The notes below the pieces were generated by a model. It ran no database searches. It worked only from the letters and a program-made list of their open reading frames with translations, and was not told the DNA's origin. DNA of 44,253 nt from Lachnospiraceae bacterium. GTDB taxonomy: Bacteria; Bacillota; Clostridia; Lachnospirales; Lachnospiraceae. The translations under genes and the position numbers were made by a program. How positions within the stretch are numbered: position 1 is the stretch's first letter; each line of letters starts with the position of its first letter. Below are positions 34,518 through 43,436 of the stretch, piece after piece. The stretch spans positions 1-44,253 of the forward strand of contig JAFVBO010000002.1 of assembly GCA_017479935.1 (NCBI GenBank), given 5' to 3'.

Positions 34518-36098
34518 ATGAAAATGACCCGCATGAAAAATGCCCGTCGGAATATTCTGACGGGCGGTTTTTTAAAACTGTATCAGCTGATCATGCCTTT
34601 CCTGATGCGGACGGTGATGATCGTTCTCATGGGGCCGGAATATCTGGGATTAAACAGTTTGTTTGTCTCCCTTCTGCAGGTGTTAAACCTGGCGGAACTG
34701 GGCGTCGGGAGCGCAATGGTGTACAGCATGTACGAACCGATCGTCCGGGACGATCGGGATACCATCTGCGCTCTTTTGAATCTGTACAGACGGCTGTACC
34801 GCGTGATCGGGCTCATCGTCGCGGGCCTGGGCCTGCTATTGCTTCCGATCCTGCCGTACCTGGTAAAGAGTGACCTTCCCGCCGAACTGGACCTGCGGCT
34901 GTTATACCTGTTTCACCTGGCGGTAACGGTCTTATCTTACTGGCTGTTCGCCTATCGAAGCAGTATCCTGACCGCTCACCAGCGAACGGATGTCATGAAC
35001 GTGGTGACGCTCGTAGTATCGACCGCGCAGTATCTGCTGCAGATCTTTGTCCTTTGGCGGTTTCGGAACTACTATGGGTATCTGTTCATCTCCCTGTCCG
35101 CCCAGGTGTGCATCAATCTTCTGAACGCGGTGCGGGCCAGGCGTTTATATCCGGAGTACAGGCCAAAAGGGGAGCTGCCTAAGGAGAAGAAGATTGCCAT
35201 TTCCCAACGCATCCGGGATCTGTTCACCTCCCGCGTGGGGGGCGTCGTGGTAAACTCCGCCGACACGATCGTGATTTCGGCCTTTTTGGGGCTCATCCCG
35301 CTGGCGCAGTATCAGAACTATTTTCTGATTGTCACGTCGCTGATCGGGCTGGTGTCGGTGGTTTTTCAGGCCTGCCTGGCCGGCGTGGGAAACAGCCTGA
35401 TTACCGATGCCAGGGATAAGATTTATGACGATTTTCAGACCATGACGTTTCTCATCGCCTGGATTGCCGGCGTGGGCAGTGTCGGGCTTTTGTGTCTGCT
35501 TCAGCCGTTTGTGCGAATGTGGCTGGGAGAAGCGTATCTGCTGGATTTTCGGGTTGTCGTCTGCCTGTGCGCGTATTTTTATGTCTATGAGATCAATCAG
35601 ATGCTGAATATGTACAAGGATGCCGCCGGAATATGGCATGTGGACCGGTTTCGGACGCTTCTGACAGCGCTCACCAATCTGTGCCTGAACCTGCTGACGG
35701 TGCGATCCCTGGGGCTTTACGGCGTGATCCTTTCGACGGTTGTGTCCACGCTCGTGGTCGGCATGCCCTGGCTGGTGAAAAATCTGTTCGAGAACGTATT
35801 CATGACAAAGCCGGTATGGGAATACGTCAAAACCCTTCTGTATGATGCGGCAACCGCCGTTTTCGCCTGCTTTCTAGCGTATCTGGCGTGTCGTTTTCTG
35901 CCAGGAGAAGCGGCTTTGGGGGCGCTGGGTGACCGATGGGCGTTGCTGCCGCATTTAGTGCTGCGTTTCCTAGTCTGCATGATCGTGGGAAATGGCGTGT
36001 TGTGGCCGTGTTTTCACAGGAAAAGCGCGTATCAAAGAGGCATCAGAATCCTGAAGGGGATGCTTCACATTCACGAAAAACAAGGGAGTTCTGCATGA
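34518..36098 (+). CDS. Wzx-like polysaccharide flippase
   Basis: A 526-residue membrane protein of the MOP superfamily with about 12-14 hydrophobic segments. It starts NARRNILTGGFLKLYQLIMPFLMRT and has YLGLNSLFVSLLQVLNLAELGVGSAMVYSMY near residue 45, the usual opening of Wzx proteins in clostridia. It would flip lipid-linked repeat units to the outer face. Start candidates are ATG 34518, 34524 and 34533; AAAAGGAA (34496-34503) is far from all. A terminator-like hairpin lies inside the first 20 codons. The 3' end overlaps the next gene by four bases (ATGA). Confidence 0.88.
   Translation: MKMTRMKNARRNILTGGFLKLYQLIMPFLMRTVMIVLMGPEYLGLNSLFVSLLQVLNLAELGVGSAMVYSMYEPIVRDDRDTICALLNLYRRLYRVIGLIVAGLGLLLLPILPYLVKSDLPAELDLRLLYLFHLAVTVLSYWLFAYRSSILTAHQRTDVMNVVTLVVSTAQYLLQIFVLWRFRNYYGYLFISLSAQVCINLLNAVRARRLYPEYRPKGELPKEKKIAISQRIRDLFTSRVGGVVVNSADTIVISAFLGLIPLAQYQNYFLIVTSLIGLVSVVFQACLAGVGNSLITDARDKIYDDFQTMTFLIAWIAGVGSVGLLCLLQPFVRMWLGEAYLLDFRVVVCLCAYFYVYEINQMLNMYKDAAGIWHVDRFRTLLTALTNLCLNLLTVRSLGLYGVILSTVVSTLVVGMPWLVKNLFENVFMTKPVWEYVKTLLYDAATAVFACFLAYLACRFLPGEAALGALGDRWALLPHLVLRFLVCMIVGNGVLWPCFHRKSAYQRGIRILKGMLHIHEKQGSSA
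34542..34573 (+). terminator. Terminator-like hairpin inside the flippase gene
   Basis: A 24-base hairpin (34542-34565) with a 10-bp stem, GCCCGTC...GACGGGC at its base and an ATAT loop, is followed by GG and six T (34568-34573). It meets all criteria for an intrinsic terminator but lies within codons ~9-19 of the flippase. Confidence 0.75.
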
Positions 36099-37675
36099 AA
36101 TACAGACCATTGACGGGAATACAAAAGACGGCCCTGTTTATGTGCGGCCTGCTGTTCTGCCTCTGTTTGGGGATGGGGGTATTGCGGCCGTTTTCTCTGC
36201 ATGCCGAGGAAAATCTTCCACAGGGCGGAGAGCAGAGAGTGGAGATCTGCCTGGAGGCGGCGGATGAGGAGGAATTTGACTTTCCGGCCCGCCTGCTGTT
36301 TTCCGGAACCGACGGCGCAGAGCCCTCATACGAATTCTATTCGCTGGGAACGTATTATGGCCGGGAGGATCTGGCCCTGCGCTCGAACGGGACAGACCGG
36401 CAGGCGTTTTATGATACCCTGGAAGCGCTTTGCCGCACCTTTTCCCGGAATGCGGCCGATGCGGAAGAGTACCGGGGATATCATATTCTGGGGCGCATCA
36501 CGAGGGATGAAGCCTGGACGTTAAGCACCACGGAAGCAGTGGAGACGTACTTTGCCTTTCGAAGTGATCACCCGGAGTATTACTGGCTGTCCAACCGGGC
36601 CGTCTATTCCCGGAACGGAGACCTGTTTCAGAACTTCTATGTGACGGTCTACGATGAATTTGCCTCCGTGAACGTGCGGGAGACGGTGGATCAGCGGATC
36701 GAAGAAAAACGGATTGAATATGTGACGGCAGCGGGGAGTGGAACCTTTGAAGAACAGCTTTGCCGGGTGTACGCCAAGCTGATCTCGGAGCTTCGCTATG
36801 CGTCGGATGATTCCGGCGGCTATGTACACAGCCTGGCGGGCGGCTTTGGGGCTGACCTGAAAAACGAAGCGGTGTGCGAGGGCTTTGCCAAGGCGTTACA
36901 GCTTGTCTTAAACGATCTGGGGATCCCGAACCTCTTTGTGGCCGGAAACATGTTCGCGGGAACGGGACATGCGTGGAATCTGGTGCAGATGGAAGACGGG
37001 CTGTGGTACGGCATAGACGCGACCTGGGAAAACACCGGAGGAAGCGACTGGCAGTTCTTCTTAAAGGGAGAGGAAAACTTTGCGCCAAGCCACACCCCGC
37101 TAACGCCCGATCAAAGCGGTATTCTGTTCCAGTATGCGCTTCCGGTCATGTCGCCGGAGGATTACTGGGATAATCATGCGGAAACTCTGGAGACGGAAGT
37201 CTTTGAAATCTGGGTGACGATTGGAGTGGAGGAAGCTGCCCGGGAGTCTGACCCGAGGGAAGGGGAGACAAAAGAGACGGTAGAAGAGCCTCTGTCAGGT
37301 GAGGTGGAGACGGAAGAAAGCCGGGAAGAGACGTCTCCCGGCGAGAAAGAAACCGTGGAAGAGACATCTCCCGGCGAGAAAGAAACCGTGGAGGAGACAT
37401 CTTCCGGTGAGGAAGAAACAGAGAGTACTGTGGAGGCATCAGAGACTCCTGAGGAACCGGAGGAGATGACGCTGGAGCAGGAAGATTATGAAGTGGCAGC
37501 ACGGAGCGCCGAAGGGAGACCGACAGACGAAACGCCGGAAAGCGCAGAGCTGTTTATCCTTCCGACTTCTCCGCAGACAGGAGGGCCCGGGGCAGCAGGC
37601 ACACAGGGACAGGGCGTTCCGCCCGCGAACAGACCTGCCCCCGGCATACTTGCATGGAGAAGGCCGCTTTCTTAA
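36095..37675 (+). CDS. Exported transglutaminase-like protein, apparently truncated at its wall anchor
   Basis: A 526-residue exported protein with a signal peptide (TALFMCGLLFCLCLGMGVL). The transglutaminase-like domain has C261 (EAVCEGFAKAL), H292 (GHAWNLV) and D308 (IDATWEN). A low-complexity acidic region (~375-480) contains repeats of EETSPGEKETV. Near the end stands SPQTGG (492-497), like the (S/N)PxTG sorting signals of some clostridia. The remaining 30 residues have no hydrophobic segment, so the anchor is incomplete. The gene starts in an ATGA overlap behind AGGGAG (36083-36088). Its stop codon shares the TTAA at 37672-37675 with the convergent flippase gene, suggesting that a rearrangement removed its original end. 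Confidence 0.82.
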   Translation: MKYRPLTGIQKTALFMCGLLFCLCLGMGVLRPFSLHAEENLPQGGEQRVEICLEAADEEEFDFPARLLFSGTDGAEPSYEFYSLGTYYGREDLALRSNGTDRQAFYDTLEALCRTFSRNAADAEEYRGYHILGRITRDEAWTLSTTEAVETYFAFRSDHPEYYWLSNRAVYSRNGDLFQNFYVTVYDEFASVNVRETVDQRIEEKRIEYVTAAGSGTFEEQLCRVYAKLISELRYASDDSGGYVHSLAGGFGADLKNEAVCEGFAKALQLVLNDLGIPNLFVAGNMFAGTGHAWNLVQMEDGLWYGIDATWENTGGSDWQFFLKGEENFAPSHTPLTPDQSGILFQYALPVMSPEDYWDNHAETLETEVFEIWVTIGVEEAARESDPREGETKETVEEPLSGEVETEESREETSPGEKETVEETSPGEKETVEETSSGEEETESTVEASETPEEPEEMTLEQEDYEVAARSAEGRPTDETPESAELFILPTSPQTGGPGAAGTQGQGVPPANRPAPGILAWRRPLS

Positions 37676-39204
37676 GCGATGTCCTGCCTTGACCGGTTGC
37701 GTACCATGTCTTTGAGATGCACGAGAAAATCCTTGTTATAGAGGCACTGAATGGCCACAGGGAATAAGGAGACACCAACAGCCAGACATCCCTTCGCAAG
37801 AAGATCGACGTAGATGTTCGGCAGCTGGAAATCAACGAAGGATATGCCAATCACACAAAGAAAGAACAGAAACTGGTAGCCATAGTTCATTCCATAATAC
37901 GGACGCACGCTTCGGTTGAACGCATGCCTGTAAAGAACGAAGGGCTCCACGGTATGGCAGATCAAAAGGTTCGTAATGATGGTTGCCACAATCACGCCGA
38001 CAATCTTATATTCCTCCGGGAAAACAAGGACCAGAAGGACGGACAGGACAATATTGAACAGGCCTTCCGCAAGCGGTTTCCACCTGTCATAATAAAAGAC
38101 ACCCGTGGCATCCCGGAACAAAAGGACTGACTGTCTCATAAACTGCGTGAAGTAGTTGACCGTGATCACAAGGGAAACGGTTCTTGAGAGTGCAAGATCC
38201 GCGCCGAGAATGAGAAAGATCAGATCATCGATCACGCAATAATAGCCCAGAAAGAAGACACATCCCAGGACATAATTCACACCATAGAAGAAACGGAAAT
38301 ATCCGACAATTTCGTTTTTATCCTCCTTCGCGTACAGGTGGCCGATGATGGAGGTAAGCGGTGTGAAGAATAACACCAGGGTGGAGAACATGGCGGACAT
38401 AATAGCCGCGTAATTGGAGTATTTCCCCAGGAGCACAATGCCGATAAAAGTGGAAATGATGATACTGTCGAACGAATTTGCCAGCACTGCGCCGATTTTA
38501 TGCAGGAACATGGCTTTGACGTTTTTGGTGACCTCTGTCTTTGTTTCCTCGTCCAGTACAGCATCCTTTTTCAGACGGGTGCTGTATTTTTTTGAAAAGA
38601 CCAGATTGGTTGCGATCCACTGGGCCAGCACGGCCACGGTTTTGCAAATCAGATACAGAATGAACGACCGCGTCAGAACGATTACCACGATCTGCAGCAC
38701 ATATTGAAGAATCTGGCCGCTGGAGTCAATGGTGGTTGTGATGTAATTGTCTTTGTATGCGTTAATTAAGGAGATTTTAAAGCTGAAGCAATATGTCAAA
38801 ACCGTCGATAGCAGCACGAGACCGAATGTGAGGTACATGTTCTGCTGAATATTGACATAATCCTTTGCCATAAGCGGTAAAAAAGGCATCAGAAGAAAAC
38901 CGGCAAGCAGGATGATGCCTCCGATCAGCAGATACGCTTTCTGAAACAGCTGGTATAAGGCAGATACTTTCTCCTGATCTCCCTTGACGATAGGGGCATA
39001 CATGCTGAAGCTGATGGCGGTTCCGACGCCCAGGTCAGCCACGGACAGAATGCCCATGATGCTTACGTATAAGGAGTTGAGTCCGTTCACATCGTTCCCG
39101 ATATAGCGGATCAGATACCGTCTCGACAGCAGGGACAGAATTAACAGCACCAGTTTAAATGCGATGGAGACAGATACATTCAGGATGGAACGCTTTTTAT
39201 CCAT
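37672..39204 (-). CDS. Second Wzx-like polysaccharide flippase
   Basis: A 510-residue MOP-superfamily membrane protein with about 12-14 hydrophobic segments. It opens with MDKKRSILNVSVSIAFKLVL and has GNDVNGLNSLYVSIMGILSVADLGVG near residue 36. It is only distantly similar to the flippase at 34518. It runs opposite to the polysaccharide locus and shares its terminal TTAA with the convergent gene. The start is preceded by GAGGTG on the minus strand. Lying 51 bases downstream of a MATE gene, it is probably co-transcribed with it. Its substrate may be a different polymer. Confidence 0.87.
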   Translation of the reverse strand: MDKKRSILNVSVSIAFKLVLLILSLLSRRYLIRYIGNDVNGLNSLYVSIMGILSVADLGVGTAISFSMYAPIVKGDQEKVSALYQLFQKAYLLIGGIILLAGFLLMPFLPLMAKDYVNIQQNMYLTFGLVLLSTVLTYCFSFKISLINAYKDNYITTTIDSSGQILQYVLQIVVIVLTRSFILYLICKTVAVLAQWIATNLVFSKKYSTRLKKDAVLDEETKTEVTKNVKAMFLHKIGAVLANSFDSIIISTFIGIVLLGKYSNYAAIMSAMFSTLVLFFTPLTSIIGHLYAKEDKNEIVGYFRFFYGVNYVLGCVFFLGYYCVIDDLIFLILGADLALSRTVSLVITVNYFTQFMRQSVLLFRDATGVFYYDRWKPLAEGLFNIVLSVLLVLVFPEEYKIVGVIVATIITNLLICHTVEPFVLYRHAFNRSVRPYYGMNYGYQFLFFLCVIGISFVDFQLPNIYVDLLAKGCLAVGVSLFPVAIQCLYNKDFLVHLKDMVRNRSRQDIA

Positions 39205-39255
39205 GAAAACACCTCACTTGTGGCATTTCTGACACAAATACAACGTTATCGTTCT

Positions 39256-40593
39256 TTAGCGCAGCGCTTTCTCCCAATCCAGCCGCAAAAGGAAAATGAG
39301 CAGCAGGATCGAGCTTAAGCTCCAGGTAATGGGGTAGGCCATGGCCACGGTGCGATAGACCGGGAAAAACTGTACCGCCACGGTGACGTACAGGATACGG
39401 AAGGCGCACCAGAAGGACAGCATGGAAATCATCGGAATATAGGCCTTGCCGCAGCCGCGAAGCACGCCGGAGGCGCAGTGGGAGAAGGCCAGAAGGAAGA
39501 AGAACAGGGACGTGGTCTGAGAATGGATGACACCAAACTTGATCGCGTCCTCCGCTTTTACGAGGAAGCGGATGGCGCCCGGGGCGTAGAAAAACAGCGC
39601 GATGCCGATGCACTCTGCGAGGATCATGCCAAACAGGATGCCGAAGCGGCTGCCGGCCTTGGCCCTGTCCGGCTTTCCGGCGCCCAGGTTCTGGCTCACG
39701 AAGGTGGGCAGCGACATGGACATGCAGGTGATCGGAAGGAACGCCAGGCCTTCGATGCGGGCATAGGCACCCTGGCCGGCCATGGCGGCAGCGCCAAAGT
39801 GGTTGACGTTGGCCTGGATGACGGTGTTGCCGATGCTGATGACGGAATTCTGCAGGCCCGTGGGGATGCCCTGGGCGATGACTTCCTTCATAATAGAAGG
39901 ATAGAACTTCAGCTTCTTAAAATCCAGCCGGGTGTAGTCCTTTAGGCGGCACATCCGGATGAGGCACAGAAAGACGCTTAAGGCCTGGGAAAAGACTGTG
40001 GCCCAGGCGGCGCCGGCCACGCCCTGGTGAAAGACGGCCACCAGAAGAAGGTCCAACACCACGTTCGTCAGCGAAGAGACGATCAGATAGTATAACGGGT
40101 GCAGGCTGTCGCCCACCGCCCGCATGATGGACATGCAGATGTTGTAGAGGATGACCGTGGACACGCCGCCGAAAAAGATCTGAAAGTAGGTCAGGGAATA
40201 GGGCAGAACCTCCTTGGGCGTTTTCATCCAGACGAGCATCTTCGGTACCAGAATATATCCAATGCAGGTGGCCGCCACGGAGGCGATCAGGCCGAACAGG
40301 AAGTTTGTGTGGATGGATTTTTCCACCATCTCCTTGTCGCCTGCTCCGAAATACTTGGAGATGATGACGCCGCCGCCGATCGCGATGCCGCTGAAGAAGC
40401 CGATGATCATGAACGAGATGCTTCCGGTGGAGCTGACGGCCGCGAAGGCTTCCTTTTCAGCGAAGTTTCCAACCACCCAGGCGTCCGCCAGACTGTAGAG
40501 CTGCTGCAGGATCTGACCTAAGAGCATGGGCAGGGCAAAGAGCAACAGGTTTTTGGCGATGGGGCCTTCCGTAAGATTTTGAGATTTCAGCAT
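39256..40593 (-). CDS. MATE-family efflux transporter
   Basis: A 445-residue membrane protein with 12 predicted helices in two similar halves. Family marks are NLTEGPIAKNLLLFALPMLLGQILQQLYSLADAWVVGNF at the start, SYFSGIAIGGG-like FFSGIAIGGGVIISKYFGAGD near residue 75, and TGLQNSVISIGNTVIQ in the second half. It should export cationic or drug-like compounds, or metabolites, using a Na+ or H+ gradient. GAAAGG precedes the start. Promoter signals for it must lie in the shared region at 40594-40855, but I could not define them. Confidence 0.92.
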   Translation of the reverse strand: MLKSQNLTEGPIAKNLLLFALPMLLGQILQQLYSLADAWVVGNFAEKEAFAAVSSTGSISFMIIGFFSGIAIGGGVIISKYFGAGDKEMVEKSIHTNFLFGLIASVAATCIGYILVPKMLVWMKTPKEVLPYSLTYFQIFFGGVSTVILYNICMSIMRAVGDSLHPLYYLIVSSLTNVVLDLLLVAVFHQGVAGAAWATVFSQALSVFLCLIRMCRLKDYTRLDFKKLKFYPSIMKEVIAQGIPTGLQNSVISIGNTVIQANVNHFGAAAMAGQGAYARIEGLAFLPITCMSMSLPTFVSQNLGAGKPDRAKAGSRFGILFGMILAECIGIALFFYAPGAIRFLVKAEDAIKFGVIHSQTTSLFFFLLAFSHCASGVLRGCGKAYIPMISMLSFWCAFRILYVTVAVQFFPVYRTVAMAYPITWSLSSILLLIFLLRLDWEKALR

Positions 40594-40855
40594 GATGAAC
40601 AGGTACCTTTCTTAATAGAGTGGCAGAAAACTAAATTCATAGTCTACCACCGGAAGAAGAAAAATGCCATACCTATGAAGGATTTTTCATGGCAGGCGTC
40701 CACGCTCATTACGATTCACGGGGCACCAACCTTTCCGGTTCCGGGCCATCCGTTTTCACAATTTTTCAAAAAGGGGCTACCACGTTGCCGGAAGGTATGC
40801 TATAATTCCAAAAATATAACTATTTACGAAAGGCAGGAAATCATTTTTTTCTCTT
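40594..40855. other. Divergent intergenic region between MATE and CNNM genes
   Basis: This 262-base region must hold the leaders and promoters of both operons. Only the plus-strand extended -10 element is clear. A 6-bp inverted repeat TGCCAT/ATGGCA with an 18-base spacer (around 40666-40695) could be an operator for the TetR protein, but it is short and unproven. Confidence 0.5.
40798..40806 (+). promoter_or_regulatory. Extended -10 promoter for the CNNM/CorC operon
   Basis: TGC-TATAAT, a perfect -10 box with an upstream TG. The -35 region (about 40778-40783) is poor, as usual for extended -10 promoters. The start codon is 50 bases downstream. Confidence 0.75.
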
Positions 40856-42139
40856 ATGGACGCTGATAGTTTAGCCCCATGGCTCATTACGCTTCTTCTC
40901 ATTTTGTTTGCTGACTACATTGCCGTGACGGAAACCTCTCTGGCCGCTGTCTCGCGGGTGCGCATGAAAACGCTGGCGGACCGCGGGGACAAGAAGGCGG
41001 AAAAGGTTCTGTACGTGCTGGATCATTTTGATCTGGCGGTCAGCACCATTTTAATCTGTACCAATATCGCCCATCTGGCCGCCGCCTCCTTAGTGACGGT
41101 TGCGGTAACGCGCAAGTGGGGCCTGTCGGCGGTAACGGTAAGCACTTTACTGACTTCGCTCGTCGTGTTCTTTGCGGCGGAGATGCTTCCCAAGAGCATT
41201 GCAAAAAAGTATGCGGACAGGCTGGCACTGGTATGTGTGGGCCCTCTTTTGATTCTCATGAAGCTGCTTTCTCCGCTCTCGAAGGTCCTTTCCGCAATCG
41301 GAAATGCCGCCGCCCACTTTATCAAGGCGGATCCGGAGCCGTCCGTGACGGAGGATGAAATCTACGATATCATCGAGGACATGACGGAAGAGGGGAGCCT
41401 GGATGAGGCGCACGGGGATCTGATCTCCTCCGCGCTGCAGTTTGAGAATGTGACCGTGGACGCGATCCTGACGCCCCGCGTGGACGTAGTGGCCATCGAT
41501 ATAGACAGCACCCAGGAGGAAATCCTGCAGCTGATAAAAGAACACAATTACAGCCGTCTGCCTGTCTTTGAAGGAAGCAAGGACAACATTATCGGCATCC
41601 TGCGGATCCGGAAGTACATCCGCGCTTACTTAAAAAACCGTGACGTCAACATCCGTGAAATCATGGATAAACCGCTCTTCATCGCGGACAGCGTAGGGAT
41701 TGACGAGGTCCTTCCGATGATGTCCAAGGAACGCCAGAACATGGCCATCGTGAGTGACCACCACGGCGGCACGGTGGGCATTGTAACCGTGGAGGATATC
41801 CTGGAGGAGCTGGTGGGCGAAATCTGGGACGAGGACGACGATGTCAAGGGCGACCCTGTGCAGGATCTGGGCGATGGCTCGTACCTGGTGGACGCGGAGG
41901 AAAGCGTGGGCGACGTCTTCGACAAAATCGGGTTTGAGGACGCGCAGGAGGATGAAGAGGAAATCCTCAACACGCGCGTGGGAGAATGGGTGTTTGAGCA
42001 ACTCCATTCCATCCCGAAGGAAAAAGACAGTTTTACGTATGAAGGATTGACCGTGACGGTATCAAAGATGGAGCACAATCGAATACGAAAGGTGCGGATC
42101 ACACTTCCCGAAAAAGAGGAAGGGGGTGAGGAGGCATGA
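40856..42139 (+). CDS. CNNM/CorC-HlyC family membrane protein (first copy)
   Basis: A 427-residue protein of the CorB/CorC (HlyC) family linked to Mg2+ homeostasis. The N-terminal CNNM (DUF21) domain has about four membrane segments (TLLLILFADYIAVTETSLAAVSR; ILICTNIAHLAAASLVTVAV). A paired CBS domain (about 200-325; ILTPRVDVVAID, VSDHHGGTVGIVTVEDILEELVGEIWDE) and a CorC/HlyC domain (about 345-420) follow. The ATG lies about 16 bases beyond AAAGGCAGGAAA, a poor spacing. It overlaps the next gene by four bases (ATGA), and both proteins have 427 residues, so they may assemble together. Confidence 0.92.
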   Translation: MDADSLAPWLITLLLILFADYIAVTETSLAAVSRVRMKTLADRGDKKAEKVLYVLDHFDLAVSTILICTNIAHLAAASLVTVAVTRKWGLSAVTVSTLLTSLVVFFAAEMLPKSIAKKYADRLALVCVGPLLILMKLLSPLSKVLSAIGNAAAHFIKADPEPSVTEDEIYDIIEDMTEEGSLDEAHGDLISSALQFENVTVDAILTPRVDVVAIDIDSTQEEILQLIKEHNYSRLPVFEGSKDNIIGILRIRKYIRAYLKNRDVNIREIMDKPLFIADSVGIDEVLPMMSKERQNMAIVSDHHGGTVGIVTVEDILEELVGEIWDEDDDVKGDPVQDLGDGSYLVDAEESVGDVFDKIGFEDAQEDEEEILNTRVGEWVFEQLHSIPKEKDSFTYEGLTVTVSKMEHNRIRKVRITLPEKEEGGEEA

Positions 42140-43419
42140 CGATTGTCTTTGTGACAGCCGGAATTATCCTGTGCGTGTTTCTTTCCAACTTCTTCTCCGG
42201 ATCGGAGATGGCCTACTCCTCCTGCAATAAAATCCGGCTGGAGAGCGAGAAGGAGGACGGCTCGAAAAAGGCGGCGCTGGCGTTAACTATCACAGAGAAG
42301 TTTGACGATGCCCTGAGCGCCATTTTAATCGGAAATAACCTGGTGAACATCGCCTGCTCCTCGCTGGGCTCCGTGTTCATCATTCTCCTGACAGGCGGGG
42401 ATTCGCTCGCCTGGCTTTCCACCGCGGTGATCACCGTCCTGGTGATTATCTTTGGCGAGACGATCCCAAAAATCACGGTGAAAAAGGCGGCTACCCGCTA
42501 CGCCCTGCGCTATGCCTATCCGGTGCATGCGCTGATGGTGGTTTTAGGCCCGCTTGTCAAGCTGGTCGTTTGGCTGATCGGCCTGATCACCAAACCGCTG
42601 CCGGATGAAACCGAGGACAGCGCGTCCGAGGAGGAGGCCGTGGAAGAGCTGCAGACCCTGATCGAGACGGCCGAGGACGAAAAGATCCTCGATGAAAACC
42701 GGAGCGAGCTGGTGCAGGCGGCCATTGAGTTTTCGGATATTTCCGCCTCGGAAGCCATGACGGCCCGCGTGGATGTCACGGCGATCGATATCGAAGATGA
42801 CATGGCGGAGATCTACCAGGTGCTCGAGAAGGCCAAATTTACGCGCATTCCGGTGTATGAAGGCGATATCGACCATGTGATCGGTATCCTGCACATGAAC
42901 CATGTCTTAAAGGCGCTGACGGAGCGGGAAACCCTGGATATCCGCTCGCTTCTGTTAAAGCCCTGCTTTGTCTACAAGGCCATGAAGCTGCCGGAGGTCT
43001 TGCGCGTCATGCGCCGGGAAAAACAGCACCTGGCCATTGTCGTGGACGAGTACGGCGGCACGAGCGGCATCATCTCCATGGAGGACGTGGTGGAGAAGGT
43101 GGTGGGCGACATCTGGGATGAGACGGACACCATCGAAAAAGAGCTGGAACAGGTTTCCGAGAACGAATACCGGATTGACGGCGACATGTCGATCTTTGAA
43201 TTTCTGGATCTGGTGGGGATCCGGGAAGAGGACTTTGAGGCGGAGAGCGAGACCGTCGGAGGATGGACGATCGAACAGATCGGTACCTTCCCGAAGGAAG
43301 GCGATTCCTTTACGTACGGAAATATGACGGTCACGGTTTTAAAGATGGACGAGCGCCGGGTGGAACGGGTGCGGGTTGTCCTGCAGCCGGATGAGAAAGA
43401 ACCGGAGCACGTAGGATAG
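42136..43419 (+). CDS. CNNM/CorC-HlyC family membrane protein (second copy)
   Basis: A 427-residue paralogue of the preceding protein with the same order: CNNM membrane domain (NFFSGSEMAYSSCNKIRLESE; ILIGNNLVNIACSSLGSVFI; IIFGETIPKITVKKAA), CBS pair (MTARVDVTAIDIED; VDEYGGTSGIISMEDVVEKVVGDIWDE) and C-terminal CorC/HlyC domain (DGDMSIFEFLDLVGI). GGGGGTGAGGAGG within the end of the first gene is its ribosome site. In the first copy the conserved DEYGGT motif reads DHHGGT, while here it is intact, suggesting division of labour between the pair. Confidence 0.93.
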   Translation: MTIVFVTAGIILCVFLSNFFSGSEMAYSSCNKIRLESEKEDGSKKAALALTITEKFDDALSAILIGNNLVNIACSSLGSVFIILLTGGDSLAWLSTAVITVLVIIFGETIPKITVKKAATRYALRYAYPVHALMVVLGPLVKLVVWLIGLITKPLPDETEDSASEEEAVEELQTLIETAEDEKILDENRSELVQAAIEFSDISASEAMTARVDVTAIDIEDDMAEIYQVLEKAKFTRIPVYEGDIDHVIGILHMNHVLKALTERETLDIRSLLLKPCFVYKAMKLPEVLRVMRREKQHLAIVVDEYGGTSGIISMEDVVEKVVGDIWDETDTIEKELEQVSENEYRIDGDMSIFEFLDLVGIREEDFEAESETVGGWTIEQIGTFPKEGDSFTYGNMTVTVLKMDERRVERVRVVLQPDEKEPEHVG

Positions 43420-43436
43420 GCAATACGGAGGAAGAG

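Noticed and set aside
34484-34873. 129-residue plus-strand frame overlapping the flippase start
   Set aside because: It is out of frame with the flippase, which shows clear family similarity, and has no domain of its own.
35936-36094. Upstream extension of the third transglutaminase-like protein
   Set aside because: It overlaps the end of the flippase gene in another frame; ATG 36095 has a ribosome site and begins a normal signal peptide.
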